A stretch of 64,000 nucleotides of DNA from Acidimicrobiia bacterium (GTDB lineage Bacteria > Actinomycetota > Acidimicrobiia > Acidimicrobiales > Poriferisodalaceae): assembly GCA_022822525.1 (NCBI GenBank), contig JAJEBN010000062.1, forward strand, positions 62,001 to 126,000, given 5' to 3'. Of the stretch, positions 46,122 to 56,437 are shown in pieces. Position 1 is the first letter of the stretch; every line of letters begins with the position of its first letter. The translations under genes and the position numbers were made by a program. The notes under the pieces are model-generated. The model did no database searches, was not told the origin of the DNA, and worked only from the letters and a program-made list of their open reading frames with translations.

Positions 46122-46807
46122 CTACGCCGTTCGCACCTGGACCATTGCCGCGCGCAGCACCCGACCCTCGAAGCGGAACCCGCTGCGCAGCTCTGCGGTC
46201 ACTACTTGGTGTGGATCGGCGGCGCCGCCAGCGGCGCCGTCGGCTGGCGCGTCATCGGCCGGCACGTCTGCGGATCCTTCGACGCTCTCACCGTCTGCTG
46301 AATCCGCCGGCGGCGGCGCGGGCTCCACCGTCACCGCTTCGTGCTGCGTCGGGTCAAAGGGCTCCCCGACCGCGTCGATGCGCTCGAGGCCTGCTTTGCT
46401 GAGCGCGACCATGAGCGCCTGACCCACGGCAGCCACCTCGCTGTGGCCTTGGGCCGAAGCAGCATCGCAGCCGTCGAGCACTGGCAGCAGTGACTCGACC
46501 AAGCGGCTCACGCCGGCAGCAATCTGCTGGCGGCGATCCGATTCGATCCGGCGGCGGAAGTTCTGGAACTCCGCTCGCTGGCGCTGCAGCTGGTCGAGAT
46601 ACTCGTCGCGCTCGGCTGTCAGCGCAGCGATCTGCGCTCGGTCTGCCGCGCGCTCGGACTGTTCTTCCAGATCCGCCGGACTCTCGCCGACAGCCTCTGC
46701 GGCTGCGGCTGCTGCACCGGCTGGGACGTCGTCGTCAGTCGGAGCGGGCTCGGCGGGGTCGAGCGTGCTGTCGGTGGCCTCCGCAGATCCCTCGGACGCT
46801 GGTGCGG

Positions 46808-46811
<4 letters not shown>
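46122..46811 (-). CDS. grpE: Nucleotide exchange factor GrpE
   Basis: Releases ADP from DnaK. The 229-residue protein has an acidic, Ala-rich N-tail, a coiled coil (about 52-105, [22 protein letters not shown]), and a beta-domain with [12 protein letters not shown] and [14 protein letters not shown] ~40-residue Ala/Asp/Gly-rich insertion (about 168-205) interrupts the C-terminal domain between [16 protein letters not shown] and the [12 protein letters not shown] strand, longer than in typical GrpE. The GTG overlaps the dnaK stop (GTGA). Confidence 0.93.
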
Positions 46812-48625
<1,814 letters not shown>

Positions 48626-48687
48626 GGTTGTGCCTTTCTTGTTCACCGCGCCCGTCCGGGCCGGCGTGGGGGATGTGCGTCATTGCA

Positions 48688-48717
48688 AGCATATAACTTA
48701 AGTGTTGAATTAGCAAC
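48688..48717 (-). promoter_or_regulatory. dnaK promoter overlapped by a degenerate HAIR site
   Basis: On the minus strand TTGCTA (rc of 48711-48716) and TATGCT (rc of 48688-48693) lie 17 bp apart, about 62 bp before the dnaK ATG. A 7-7-7 element, GTTGCTA-N7-ACTTAAG at 48697-48717, spans the -35 and spacer; its right half matches HAIR in 6 of 7 positions, its left half in only 3. Confidence 0.5.
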
Positions 48718-48815
48718 TTTTCTAAGTCAATACTCAGACCGCCAGCGTATGGCCATGTCGGCAACGTCGCAACGGATCGTCGGCGGGCTCCGAGCGGGGG
48801 CTACCGTGCACGCCC

Positions 48816-49538
48816 ATGGCGTCGGTCTCTCACACGCACACGCTCGTGCTGCTGCGCCACGGACAGAGCGAGTGGAACCTCGAGAATCGCTTCACCGGAT
48901 GGTGGGACATCGGGCTGACCGACGAAGGGCAGGCCGAAGCGTGTGCAGCGGCGGCTGCGCTGCTGGACGCGGGCATCACGCCCGACGTTGTGCACACCTC
49001 GCTGTTGCGGCGCGCCATCCAGACGGCCAACACAACGCTCGACGAGATGGGGCTGGGCTGGCTGCCGGTGCGGCGGCACTGGCGCCTCAACGAGCGTCAC
49101 TACGGGGCCTTGACGGGTCTGAACAAGACAGAGATGGCCGAGCAGCACGGTGCCGAGCAGGTTCATTTGTGGCGTCGCAGCTATGACGTGCCTCCCCCGC
49201 CGATGCCCTCAGGGCATCCCTTCGACGTATCGAGCGATCCTCGTTATGGCGGCTTGGGAGCGAGCGCGGTGCCGCGCGGCGAGTGCCTGGCCGACGTTGT
49301 GCGGCGCATGCTGCCGTACTGGCACGACGGAATCACCGAGGATCTGCGAGCCGGCGCGACGGTGCTGGTGGCTGCTCACGGCAACAGCTTGAGGGCCTTG
49401 GTCAAGCACCTTGACGGGATCGGCGACGCCGAGATTGCCGGACTCAACATCCCGACCGGTGTGCCGCTGGTGTACGAACTCGACGCTGACCTGGCAATCG
49501 CCACGCACTGCGCAGTGGAGGACCGCTACCTCCGCTGA
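48816..49538 (+). CDS. gpmA: 2,3-bisphosphoglycerate-dependent phosphoglycerate mutase
   Basis: Interconverts 2- and 3-phosphoglycerate in glycolysis. The 240-residue histidine phosphatase has the phospho-His in [12 protein letters not shown] (H15), [29 protein letters not shown] with the catalytic Glu, and [16 protein letters not shown] with the second His. Divergent from the dnaK operon; its own promoter must lie within 48718-48815. Confidence 0.95.
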   Translation: MASVSHTHTLVLLRHGQSEWNLENRFTGWWDIGLTDEGQAEACAAAAALLDAGITPDVVHTSLLRRAIQTANTTLDEMGLGWLPVRRHWRLNERHYGALTGLNKTEMAEQHGAEQVHLWRRSYDVPPPPMPSGHPFDVSSDPRYGGLGASAVPRGECLADVVRRMLPYWHDGITEDLRAGATVLVAAHGNSLRALVKHLDGIGDAEIAGLNIPTGVPLVYELDADLAIATHCAVEDRYLR

Positions 49539-49616
49539 CCTCGGAGGGCACCGGCGAACGAGCGGAGAGGGCGGCCGTGAACCCTGCGGCGTTGCGACCT
49601 GCTGGATCGCCCCAAC

Positions 49617-49636
49617 TGAGGGCGCAGCTGCCCTCA
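49617..49636. terminator. Hairpin between convergent gpmA and glnB
   Basis: TGAGGGC and GCCCTCA pair as a 7-bp stem around a GCAGCT loop, in the 114-bp gap between two converging genes. No T-run follows on either side, so Rho-independent function is uncertain. Confidence 0.4.
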
Positions 49637-49652
49637 CCGCGGTCGTACCGGG

Positions 49653-50006
49653 CTACAGGGCGTCGATGCCGCGCTCGCCGGTTCGGATCCGCACGACGCT
49701 GTTGACCGAGGTGACCCACACCTTGCCGTCGCCGATGCGCTCAGTGCGCGTGGACTCCACGATCGCATCGGTGACCCGTTCGGCCAGCTCAGCCGCGACC
49801 AGCACTTCGATGCGGACCTTGGGAATGAAGTCGACGTGGTATTCGGTACCCCGGTACGTCTCGGTATGGCCGCCCTGGCGGCCGAAGCCCCGAACTTCCG
49901 ACGCTGTCAGTCCCGTGATGTCGAGATCGCGGAGTGCTTCGAGGACCATCTCGAGACGGTGTGGCTTGATGACCGCGGTCACCATCGCCACAGACTCCTC
50001 AACCAT
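49653..50006 (-). CDS. glnB: Nitrogen regulatory protein P-II
   Basis: Trimeric sensor of 2-oxoglutarate, ATP/ADP and nitrogen state. The 117-residue protein has VTAVIKPHRLEMVLEAL, the T-loop GFGRQGGHTETYRGTEYHVDFIPK with the modifiable Tyr, and the C-terminal GDGKVWVTSVNSVVRIRTGERG. An extra six residues precede the usual start; GGGAGG supports the ATG at 50006. No amtB, glnA or glnD is adjacent, which is unusual for actinobacterial PII. Confidence 0.93.
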   Translation of the reverse strand: MVEESVAMVTAVIKPHRLEMVLEALRDLDITGLTASEVRGFGRQGGHTETYRGTEYHVDFIPKVRIEVLVAAELAERVTDAIVESTRTERIGDGKVWVTSVNSVVRIRTGERGIDAL

Positions 50007-50266
50007 TGCGCCCTCCCGACTGCGCCGAACTGATCACAATTCCCAATAGTTCGGCGACCTCAAGCGTCGCACGCGCCGCAGCCGATTGCACGCAACCTCG
50101 ACGACAGCGCGCACGTGCAGTCAATTCTCAGCACGAGCAGGACATCAAAGTTGCGCTTCGTCACCCCGTTCCGGCGCCTTTGATGGCAATCACTGCAACA
50201 AGAGCGGTAACCTCTGGCCCGTCTTGGGGGCCGGACGCAACCGGCCACACGCACAAGGAGCGGGAT

Positions 50267-50698
50267 ATGTCTGTGGCGAACCGTGTGGAGAGCCTGCGCG
50301 AGATCGATTTGTTCTCCGACTGCAGCAAGAAGGAACTCCAGCACATCGCACGTGCCGCCGAGCAGGTCAACTTCACAGCCGGCGACAACGTCGTCGAAGA
50401 GGGCAGCGGCGGTACGGGCGCCAGCTACGCCTACGTGATTGTCAGCGGCACCGCAGTGGTGCGCCGCAACGGCCGCAAGGTTGCAGAACTCCGCCCGAGC
50501 GACACGGTCGGGGAGATGGCGCTGTTCGACGACGGGCCGCGTACCGCGTCGGTCGTGGCCGCCACGGACATGGAGACCATCATGCTGTCGCGCCGCGCGC
50601 TGAAGGGCATCATCGACAGCACGCCGTCAGTGGCGCACAAGCTGCTCTCGGAGCTCGCGGGCCGCCTGCGCAAGGCAAACCGCAAGCTGTACGGCTGA
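50267..50698 (+). CDS. Cyclic nucleotide-binding domain protein
   Basis: A 143-residue single-domain protein. Pattern LREIDLFSDCSKKELQHIA, then VVEEGSGGTGASYAYVIVSGTAVVRR, and the phosphate-binding cassette ELRPSDTVGEMALFDDGPRTASVVA match cNMP-binding domains. No DNA-binding helix-turn-helix or kinase follows. The ATG is fixed by an AAGGAG site. It probably reports cAMP or a similar ligand to a partner that cannot be identified here. A 260-bp gap upstream, shared with divergent glnB, holds no gene. Confidence 0.85.
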   Translation: MSVANRVESLREIDLFSDCSKKELQHIARAAEQVNFTAGDNVVEEGSGGTGASYAYVIVSGTAVVRRNGRKVAELRPSDTVGEMALFDDGPRTASVVAATDMETIMLSRRALKGIIDSTPSVAHKLLSELAGRLRKANRKLYG

Positions 50699-50724
50699 GC
50701 CAACGCATCGCCTGAGACTTCGTT

Positions 50725-50741
50725 GCAGCGCAGTCCGCTGC
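50725..50741 (+). terminator. GC hairpin after the cyclic nucleotide-binding gene
   Basis: GCAGCG and CGCTGC pair around CAGTC, 27 bp after the stop codon. There is no U-tract, so this is only a weak terminator candidate. Confidence 0.3.
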
Positions 50742-50808
50742 GCGGTGCCCGCACGCGGACGCGCCGGGACACCGGGTCGCAACGGGGACGTCAAGTAACT
50801 TCACCAGC

Positions 50809-52986
50809 GTGAACAAGCCACCACTGCGTCCGCACCACTTGGTGCTGGGCATCGGCGTTGCCTTCGCCGCAGTCACCGCCGCCTCAGGAATCGCTGCATC
50901 CGTACTGCACTTCGAGGAAGACACCGAGGCGGCCCACCGCGAGGTCTTCGGCAACATTCCGGGCGGGGTCAAGTTCGCCTTCTACGCGCTGACGTGCGCG
51001 CTGATTCTGTACGGCGCGTGGAACTTCGCCCAGCGCACGCTCAACTGGCAGCGCGGCGCTCCCGACCGGCGCTCGACGACGACCCGCAACGCCCATCGCC
51101 GGTTGGCGGATTACCGCGGCGGTGTGCTCATGCAGACACTGCTGCGCGATCCTGCTGCGGGCGTCATGCACGCACTGCTCTACTACGGGTTTCTGGTGCT
51201 GCTGGCGGTCACCACGACGCTGGAGATCAACCACCAGCTGCCCACGGCGGCCAAGTTCCTCGTCGGTCCTACCTACCAAGGCTTCAGCTTCGTGGGCGAT
51301 CTCGCCGGCGTGATCTTCCTCGCCGGCGCGGTGTGGGCGATCGTGCGGCGATATGTCGCCCGCCCGTACCGCATCAGGATCAAGTCACGACCCGAGCACA
51401 TGGTGATCCTGATCGTGCTGGCCGCGCTGGGAGCCACCGGCTTCGTCGCCGAAGCCATGCGGATCGTCATCGACGGTCGGCCCGCCTATGAGCAGTGGTC
51501 GTTCGTCGGCTACCCGCTGTCAGCTGCGTTCGATGGGCTCACCAGCATCAGGGGGTGGCACCAGGCGTTGTGGATCGCTCACGTCGGCTGCTTCTTCGCA
51601 TTCTTGGTGATGCTGCCCATCACCATGCTGCGGCACATGTTCACGTCGCCGCTCAACATGTACTTGCGCGACCGGGAACGACCCAAGGGCGCGATGCGCA
51701 TGGTTCCCGACCTGATGGAAGCCGAGGACATCGAGACGATCGGCGTGTCGGAAGTGAACGAGTTCACCTGGAAGCAGCTGCTCGACACCGACGCCTGCAC
51801 GATGTGCGGACGCTGCACTGCGGTGTGCCCAGCTCACGCCACGGGCAAGCCGCTCGATCCTCGCGAGATCGTGCTCAAGACCGGCGAGATCATGGCGGCG
51901 ACGGGTCCTCACGGCAAGGTGACGCCGCCGATCGGCACCGATGCCGAGATCACCGTGTCGGCCGACTCGGTGTTCGAGCGGATCACCCACGACGAACTCT
52001 GGGCGTGCACGACCTGCAGGGCGTGCGACGAGAACTGCCCAGTGAACATCGAGATCCTGGACAAGATCCTCGACATGCGGCGGTACCTGACGCTGATGGA
52101 GAGCGAATTCCCTGCAGAGCTGGGAGGCGCCTTCCGGGGCATGGAGAACAACGCCAACCCGTGGAACCTCAACAACGGCGAGCGGGCCGACTGGGCCGAC
52201 GGCCTCGACGTCGAGGTCGTCGAGGCCGACGACCCGTTCGATCACGAGTACCTGTACTGGGTGGGCTGCGCCGGGTCGTTCGACGACAAGAACCGCCGGG
52301 TCTCGGTGGCCACGACGAAGCTGCTGCAGCGTGCAGGAGTCGACTTCGCCATCCTGGGCCCGGGCGAGAACTGCACTGGCGACAGCGCTCGGCGCTCGGG
52401 CAATGAGTACCTGTTCCAGATGCTTGCCGCGGAGAACATCGCCGCGCTCAACGGCATGGGTGTGCGCAAGATCATCACCCAGTGCCCGCACTGCTTCAAC
52501 ACGCTGCGCAACGAGTACCCGCAGTACGGCGGCAACTGGGAGGTCATCCACCATGCCCAGTTCCTGGAGCAGCTCGTGGCCGATGGCCGCCTGGATCTGT
52601 CGAATGCGCGGCTGGACGAGCGGGTCGTGTACCACGACTCGTGCTACTTGGGCCGCCACAACGACGTGTACCTGGCGCCCCGCAATGTCATCGGCAGCCT
52701 GGGCGGCGTGGAGATCGTGGAAGCCCCCCGCAACGGCACCAAGGGCATGTGCTGCGGGGCGGGCGGCGCACGCATGTGGATGGAGGAGACCATCGGCACC
52801 AAGGTGAACGACGAGCGCTCGCGTGAACTGCTCGACACCGGCGCCGACCGCATCGCCACCGCGTGCCCGTTCTGCTACATCATGATCGACGACGGCGTGA
52901 AGGGCCACGGTGTCGAGGACGACGAGGTCAAGGTCGCCGACATTTCCATCCACCTCATCGACGCCCTCGAAGCCGCCGACGGCTGA
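50809..52986 (+). CDS. Membrane heterodisulfide reductase-like Fe-S protein (EtfD-like)
   Basis: A 725-residue fusion that likely passes electrons to the menaquinone pool. The N-terminal ~300 residues form a NarI/HdrE-like cytochrome b domain with about six helices (first at 9-30). Two 4Fe-4S clusters follow in CTMCGRCTAVCPA and CTTCRACDENCPV, and the C-terminal half has two CCG-type domains (CPHCFNTLRNEYP, HDSCYLGRHNDVY, GMCCGAGGARMWME, CPFCYIMIDDG). In mycobacteria this architecture is EtfD, which oxidises electron-transfer flavoprotein during fatty-acid oxidation. No etfAB is adjacent, so the donor is inferred. Confidence 0.85.
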   Translation: MNKPPLRPHHLVLGIGVAFAAVTAASGIAASVLHFEEDTEAAHREVFGNIPGGVKFAFYALTCALILYGAWNFAQRTLNWQRGAPDRRSTTTRNAHRRLADYRGGVLMQTLLRDPAAGVMHALLYYGFLVLLAVTTTLEINHQLPTAAKFLVGPTYQGFSFVGDLAGVIFLAGAVWAIVRRYVARPYRIRIKSRPEHMVILIVLAALGATGFVAEAMRIVIDGRPAYEQWSFVGYPLSAAFDGLTSIRGWHQALWIAHVGCFFAFLVMLPITMLRHMFTSPLNMYLRDRERPKGAMRMVPDLMEAEDIETIGVSEVNEFTWKQLLDTDACTMCGRCTAVCPAHATGKPLDPREIVLKTGEIMAATGPHGKVTPPIGTDAEITVSADSVFERITHDELWACTTCRACDENCPVNIEILDKILDMRRYLTLMESEFPAELGGAFRGMENNANPWNLNNGERADWADGLDVEVVEADDPFDHEYLYWVGCAGSFDDKNRRVSVATTKLLQRAGVDFAILGPGENCTGDSARRSGNEYLFQMLAAENIAALNGMGVRKIITQCPHCFNTLRNEYPQYGGNWEVIHHAQFLEQLVADGRLDLSNARLDERVVYHDSCYLGRHNDVYLAPRNVIGSLGGVEIVEAPRNGTKGMCCGAGGARMWMEETIGTKVNDERSRELLDTGADRIATACPFCYIMIDDGVKGHGVEDDEVKVADISIHLIDALEAADG

Positions 52987-53022
52987 GCCACGTCATCGCG
53001 ACAGCAACGCTCCAGCGGCTGA

Positions 53023-53604
53023 CTACAGCAGGCGGCGGGAGCGGAAGTTCTCGTGGTAGCGGCTTGGTGTGGGGCCGCGCTGGCCCCGGTACTTGGAGCC
53101 CAGCAGCTCGGCGCCGTAGGGGTGCTCGGCGGGCGTGGTCATCTCCATGAAGCTGATCTGGCAGATCTTCATGCTCGGGTACAGGGTGATCGGCAGGTTG
53201 GCCACGTTCGACAACTCGAGCGTCAAGTAGCCGTCCCAACCCGGATCCACGAAGCCGGCTGTCGTATGAATGAGCAGGCCGAGACGGCCCAGCGACGACT
53301 TGCCCTCGATGCGCCCGACGAGATCGTCGGGTACGGCCACGCGCTCGAGCGTGGAGCCCAGCGCAAACTCGCCGGGGTGCAGGATGAACGCATCGCCCGC
53401 AGCAACCTCCACCTCTTCGGTCAGGTCGGTCTGGTCTTCGACGACGTCGATGACCTGCCGGGTGTGGTTGCGGAACACCCGAAAGGTGGCGTCGAGCCGC
53501 AGGTCCACCGATGAAGGCTGCACTGCTGCATCGCCCAAGGGCTCGATGACAATTCGGCCCTTGTCGAGGGCCTCACGGATGCTCCGATCCGACAGGATCA
53601 CCAC
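53023..53604 (-). CDS. dcd: dCTP deaminase (probably dUMP-forming)
   Basis: Converts dCTP to dUTP, and in the bifunctional type on to dUMP, feeding thymidylate synthesis. The 193-residue protein has QPSSVDLRLD, the core GRIEGKSSLGRLGLLIHTTAGFVDPGWDG (in parts) with the catalytic Glu region FALGSTLE, and GSKYRGQRGPTPSR at the C-terminus, very close in pattern to the mycobacterial bifunctional enzyme. GTG start with a GAGGAGG site. Divergent from tRNA-Gly with 29 bp between them. Confidence 0.93.
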   Translation of the reverse strand: MVILSDRSIREALDKGRIVIEPLGDAAVQPSSVDLRLDATFRVFRNHTRQVIDVVEDQTDLTEEVEVAAGDAFILHPGEFALGSTLERVAVPDDLVGRIEGKSSLGRLGLLIHTTAGFVDPGWDGYLTLELSNVANLPITLYPSMKICQISFMEMTTPAEHPYGAELLGSKYRGQRGPTPSRYHENFRSRRLL

Positions 53605-53633
53605 ACACCTCCTCTAGGCTCTGGCCTTCTCCC

Positions 53634-53704
53634 GCGGGTGTAGTTCAATGGCAGAACTTCAGCTTCCCAAGCTGATAACGGGGGTTCGATTCCCCTCACC
53701 CGCT
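53634..53704 (+). tRNA. tRNA-Gly (anticodon CCC)
   Basis: Acceptor GCGGGTG/CACCCGC, D-arm GTTC/GAAC, anticodon stem TCAGC/GCTGA with loop TTCCCAA, anticodon CCC at 53666-53668, and T-loop TTCGATT. Discriminator T, no encoded CCA. Confidence 0.94.
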
Positions 53705-53708
53705 CATC

Positions 53709-53975
53709 TCACCCTGCCACGAGCGTCGCGAGCGCCCAGATGGAGGCCACGAGGCCGACGAGGGCAAGCGGCACGGCACGCCACAGCGGTGCCCGCACCA
53801 TCTCGCCGCGGTCGCCCGCAGGCCGCGGTCGCGCCATGGCTGCCACGTTGCCGACGAGCAGCGCGGCGCCCAGCGCCAGCACCAAGTACGGGATGAGATC
53901 ATCGCCGAGGAACATCGTGCCGTCGCTGTCGGCGGCCAGCATCCCTGCAGTGCGCGCGAAGACGACCTCGGCCAT
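53709..53975 (-). CDS. Small membrane protein of unknown function
   Basis: An 88-residue protein with two hydrophobic helices (about 27-48, LIPYLVLALGAALLVGNVAAM, and 68-87, VPLALVGLVASIWALATLV) and a basic loop between. Starts 2 bp after dnaB on the same strand, so it is probably co-transcribed with it. No family recognised. Confidence 0.6.
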   Translation of the reverse strand: MAEVVFARTAGMLAADSDGTMFLGDDLIPYLVLALGAALLVGNVAAMARPRPAGDRGEMVRAPLWRAVPLALVGLVASIWALATLVAG

Positions 53976-53977
53976 GG

Positions 53978-55339
53978 CTACTCGTGCGCCATGTCGGCGA
54001 ACAGCGTGTACTGCGGCATGAAAGCCACACGCGCCGTGCCAGTGGGACCATTGCGGTGTTTGGAGACGATGATCTCGGCCATGCCGCGGTCGGTGGTGTC
54101 CTCGTCGTAGACCTCGTCGCGGTAGATGAACATCACCACATCGGCGTCCTGCTCGATGGAACCCGACTCGCGCAGGTCCGAGAGCATGGGCCGCTTGTCG
54201 CCGCGGGACTCCAGGTTGCGGCTCAGCTGCGACAGCGCCACGATCGGCGTCTCAAGCTCACGAGCGAGGATCTTCAAGCCGCGAGAGATCTCGGCGATTT
54301 CCACCTGACGGTTCTCGGCGGTAACGCGGCCGCTCATGAGCTGCAGGTAGTCCACGACGATGAGGCCCAGGCCGCCCAAGCGACTGCGCAAGCGCCGGGC
54401 CTTGGCTCGGATCTCGGCGACGGTCACATTGGGGTTGTCATCGATCCACATCTGTGCGTCGCCGAGTCGGCCCACGCTGCGAGTGATGCGGTTCCACTCC
54501 TCGGCTCGCAGCTGACCGGTGCGCACTCGGGTGGCATCGACCCGCGCGTCGGACGCCAGCAGGCGACCCGTCAGCTCGGCGTGGTTCATCTCGAGGCAGA
54601 ACAGCAGGACAGGCTCCTGCAATTCCAGTGCCACGTTGGAGGCCATCGTCAAGGCGAACGCCGTCTTGCCCATGGCGGGTCTCCCGCCGACCACCACCAG
54701 CGAGGACGGCTGGATCCCCGACAGGATGCGATCGAGCGACGAGAAGCCGGTCGCCAAGCCCGAGAACGCATCGCCGCGCTCGTACAGCTCTTCGAGCCGG
54801 TCGAGACTCTGGTCGAGCAGGTCATGCAGCGACTCGGTGGAATCGACGATGCGGCGCTCAGCCACGCTGAACACCAGCGACTCGGCCTGGTCGATTGCAG
54901 CGGCGGTGTCCGCCGGACGGTCGTAGGCCAGCTCTGAGATCTCAGCGGATACTGCGATCAGCCGCCGCAGCAAGGCGTTGTCCTCGACGATGCGCGCGTA
55001 CCGGTCGACGTGCGCCAGTGTCGGCGTGGCCGCTTCGAGCGCCAGCAGGCGTTCGGCTCCCCCGGCTGTGGCCAGATTGCCCGTGCGCTCGAGCTGGTCG
55101 GCGACCGTCAGGCAGTCGACAGGCTCTGATGAGATGTACAGGGTCTCGATCGCATCGAAGACCAGGCCGTTGGCCGGCACGTAGAAGTGCCCCGCATCGA
55201 GCCGCTCGACGGCGGCGCCGATGGCATCGCTCGAGAGCAGCATCGCCCCGAGCACCGACTCCTCTGCGTCGATGTTCTGTGGCGGCAATCGCCCGCCGGC
55301 TCGGCGCGCGATATCCGTCGGCAGCTCGGCGAGACTCAT
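53978..55339 (-). CDS. dnaB: Replicative DNA helicase DnaB
   Basis: Hexameric 5'-3' helicase of the replication fork. The 453-residue protein has the N-terminal primase-binding domain (PPQNIDAEESVLGAML), a linker helix, and the RecA-like domain with Walker A GGRPAMGKTAFALTMA, Walker B LGLIVVDYLQLM and SQLSRNLESRGDKRPMLSDLRESG. No intein is present, unlike several mycobacterial dnaB genes. A 205-bp region with DnaA-box-like repeats separates it from rplI. Confidence 0.96.
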   Translation of the reverse strand: MSLAELPTDIARRAGGRLPPQNIDAEESVLGAMLLSSDAIGAAVERLDAGHFYVPANGLVFDAIETLYISSEPVDCLTVADQLERTGNLATAGGAERLLALEAATPTLAHVDRYARIVEDNALLRRLIAVSAEISELAYDRPADTAAAIDQAESLVFSVAERRIVDSTESLHDLLDQSLDRLEELYERGDAFSGLATGFSSLDRILSGIQPSSLVVVGGRPAMGKTAFALTMASNVALELQEPVLLFCLEMNHAELTGRLLASDARVDATRVRTGQLRAEEWNRITRSVGRLGDAQMWIDDNPNVTVAEIRAKARRLRSRLGGLGLIVVDYLQLMSGRVTAENRQVEIAEISRGLKILARELETPIVALSQLSRNLESRGDKRPMLSDLRESGSIEQDADVVMFIYRDEVYDEDTTDRGMAEIIVSKHRNGPTGTARVAFMPQYTLFADMAHE

Positions 55340-55417
55340 CGTCGCCTACCTTGCCTCGCGCGCCCTGCGAGATACCTGAGGAATGCGCGGGGATTTGCCG
55401 TGGAAATCGCGGCCTTC

Positions 55418-55449
55418 GCGTGTGGATAACTCTCTCGCTGTCCACACGC
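55418..55449. promoter_or_regulatory. DnaA-box-like inverted repeat upstream of dnaB
   Basis: GCGTGTGGA and TCCACACGC form a perfect 9-bp inverted repeat 14 bp apart. The left arm continues as TGTGGATAA (55421-55429), the exact complement of the DnaA box TTATCCACA. The right arm is a weaker box. It lies about 80 bp before the dnaB start, so DnaA control of dnaB is possible; this is inference. Confidence 0.6.
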
Positions 55450-55466
55450 CTCAACGCTCGATGGGA

Positions 55467-55483
55467 TCACACTCCGAGTGTGA
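55467..55483. promoter_or_regulatory. Short perfect palindrome between rplI and dnaB
   Basis: TCACACT-CCG-AGTGTGA is a 7-bp hairpin or operator, followed at 55491-55499 by GTGTGACAC with the same core. Without a T-run it is more likely a protein-binding site than a terminator. Confidence 0.5.
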
Positions 55484-55544
55484 ACGAGGGGTGTGACACA
55501 TCAGCCGCCGCGACCAAGTCCACGCCAGTGCTCATGACACCGAA

Positions 55545-55994
55545 CTAGCTCAGCGCGACGACCTCGACGTTGAACGAGAACGCCACCTCAGGGTGCAGCT
55601 GCGCAGCGACCTCATGAGAGCCGATGGTACGGATCGGCACGGGCAGCGCCAGCTTCCGCCGATCGACGTCCACGCCGGTCCGCGCCGTGACGGCGGCGGC
55701 GATCTCGCTGGTGGTGACCGAGCCGTACAGGTGCGTGCCCGATCCCGCCCGAGCGGCAATCGTCACACCCTCGGCCACCAGCTGCCTTGCCACGTTCTCG
55801 GCCGTCTCGCGCTCGCGCAGGTCTCGCGCCGCCCGCGCCCGGGCCATTGCCGCGGCTTGGGTGACGGTGCCCTCGGTGGCGCGCAGGGCCAGGCCGCGAG
55901 GAATCAGGTGATTGCGAGCGAACCCGTCGGCGACATCGACCACCGAGCCTGCGGTGCCCACGCCGTCCACGTCGCTGCGCAGCACGATCTTCAT
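55545..55994 (-). CDS. rplI: 50S ribosomal protein L9
   Basis: A 149-residue protein at the base of the L1 stalk. N-domain MKIVLRSDVDGVGTAGSVVDVADGFARN (in part) with the basic loop HLIPRGLALRATEGT, a long connecting helix (about 45-75), and a C-domain ending HPEVAFSFNVEVVAL. The ATG overlaps the rpsR stop (ATGA). It is the end of the rpsF-ssb-rpsR-rplI unit. Confidence 0.96.
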   Translation of the reverse strand: MKIVLRSDVDGVGTAGSVVDVADGFARNHLIPRGLALRATEGTVTQAAAMARARAARDLRERETAENVARQLVAEGVTIAARAGSGTHLYGSVTTSEIAAAVTARTGVDVDRRKLALPVPIRTIGSHEVAAQLHPEVAFSFNVEVVALS

Positions 55995-56437
55995 GCCTGC
56001 TCCCCTGCAACCGCAGCAGGAGCTCGTTCGGTCGCGTCGTGACGCTGCTCGTCGAAGGGGTCTCCGAGACTGGCCTGCTCGTCGTCCGCAAGTGCCTCGC
56101 CGCGTTCTGGGGCCGGCCGACGGTCGTCACCGGGACGCGGCCCCCGCCGCTTGTCGCCGCGGCGCTGGGTCATCGGTCGGCGTGCGTACTCCAGCAGGGC
56201 CATCTCGCGAGCAGTCTTGATTGCCCGCGCGACCTCGCGCTGCTGGTGACGGTTGTTCCCCGAGACCCGTTGCGCCCGGATCTTGGCTCGCTCGGAGACG
56301 AACGACCGCAGCAACTCCACATCCTTGTAGTCGACGTAGGTGACCTTGGCCGTGGTCAGCGGGCTGACCTTGCGGCGGCGAGGACGGTTGCGCAGATCCT
56401 TCGTCCGCGCTCGACCGGTTCGCTTGCGTGGTGGCAT
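55991..56437 (-). CDS. rpsR: 30S ribosomal protein S18 with long C-terminal extension
   Basis: The S18 core is in residues 20-85 (TYVDYKDVELLRSFVSERAKIR, GNNRHQQREVARAIKTAREMALL). It contains no Cys and so is the zinc-free type, although it sits in the main rpsF locus. A ~60-residue tail follows, Arg/Pro/Asp-rich (RRGDKRRGPRPGDDRRPAPERG), taking the protein to 148 residues versus 75-90 usually. The tail is out of place for the ribosome core and probably solvent exposed. The ATG overlaps the ssb stop by one base. Confidence 0.93.
   Translation of the reverse strand: MPPRKRTGRARTKDLRNRPRRRKVSPLTTAKVTYVDYKDVELLRSFVSERAKIRAQRVSGNNRHQQREVARAIKTAREMALLEYARRPMTQRRGDKRRGPRPGDDRRPAPERGEALADDEQASLGDPFDEQRHDATERAPAAVAGEQA

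Noticed and set aside
55340-55544. The DnaA-box region as the chromosomal origin
   Set aside because: Only one exact box and one weak box are present, there is no AT-rich stretch, and dnaA and dnaN are not nearby.
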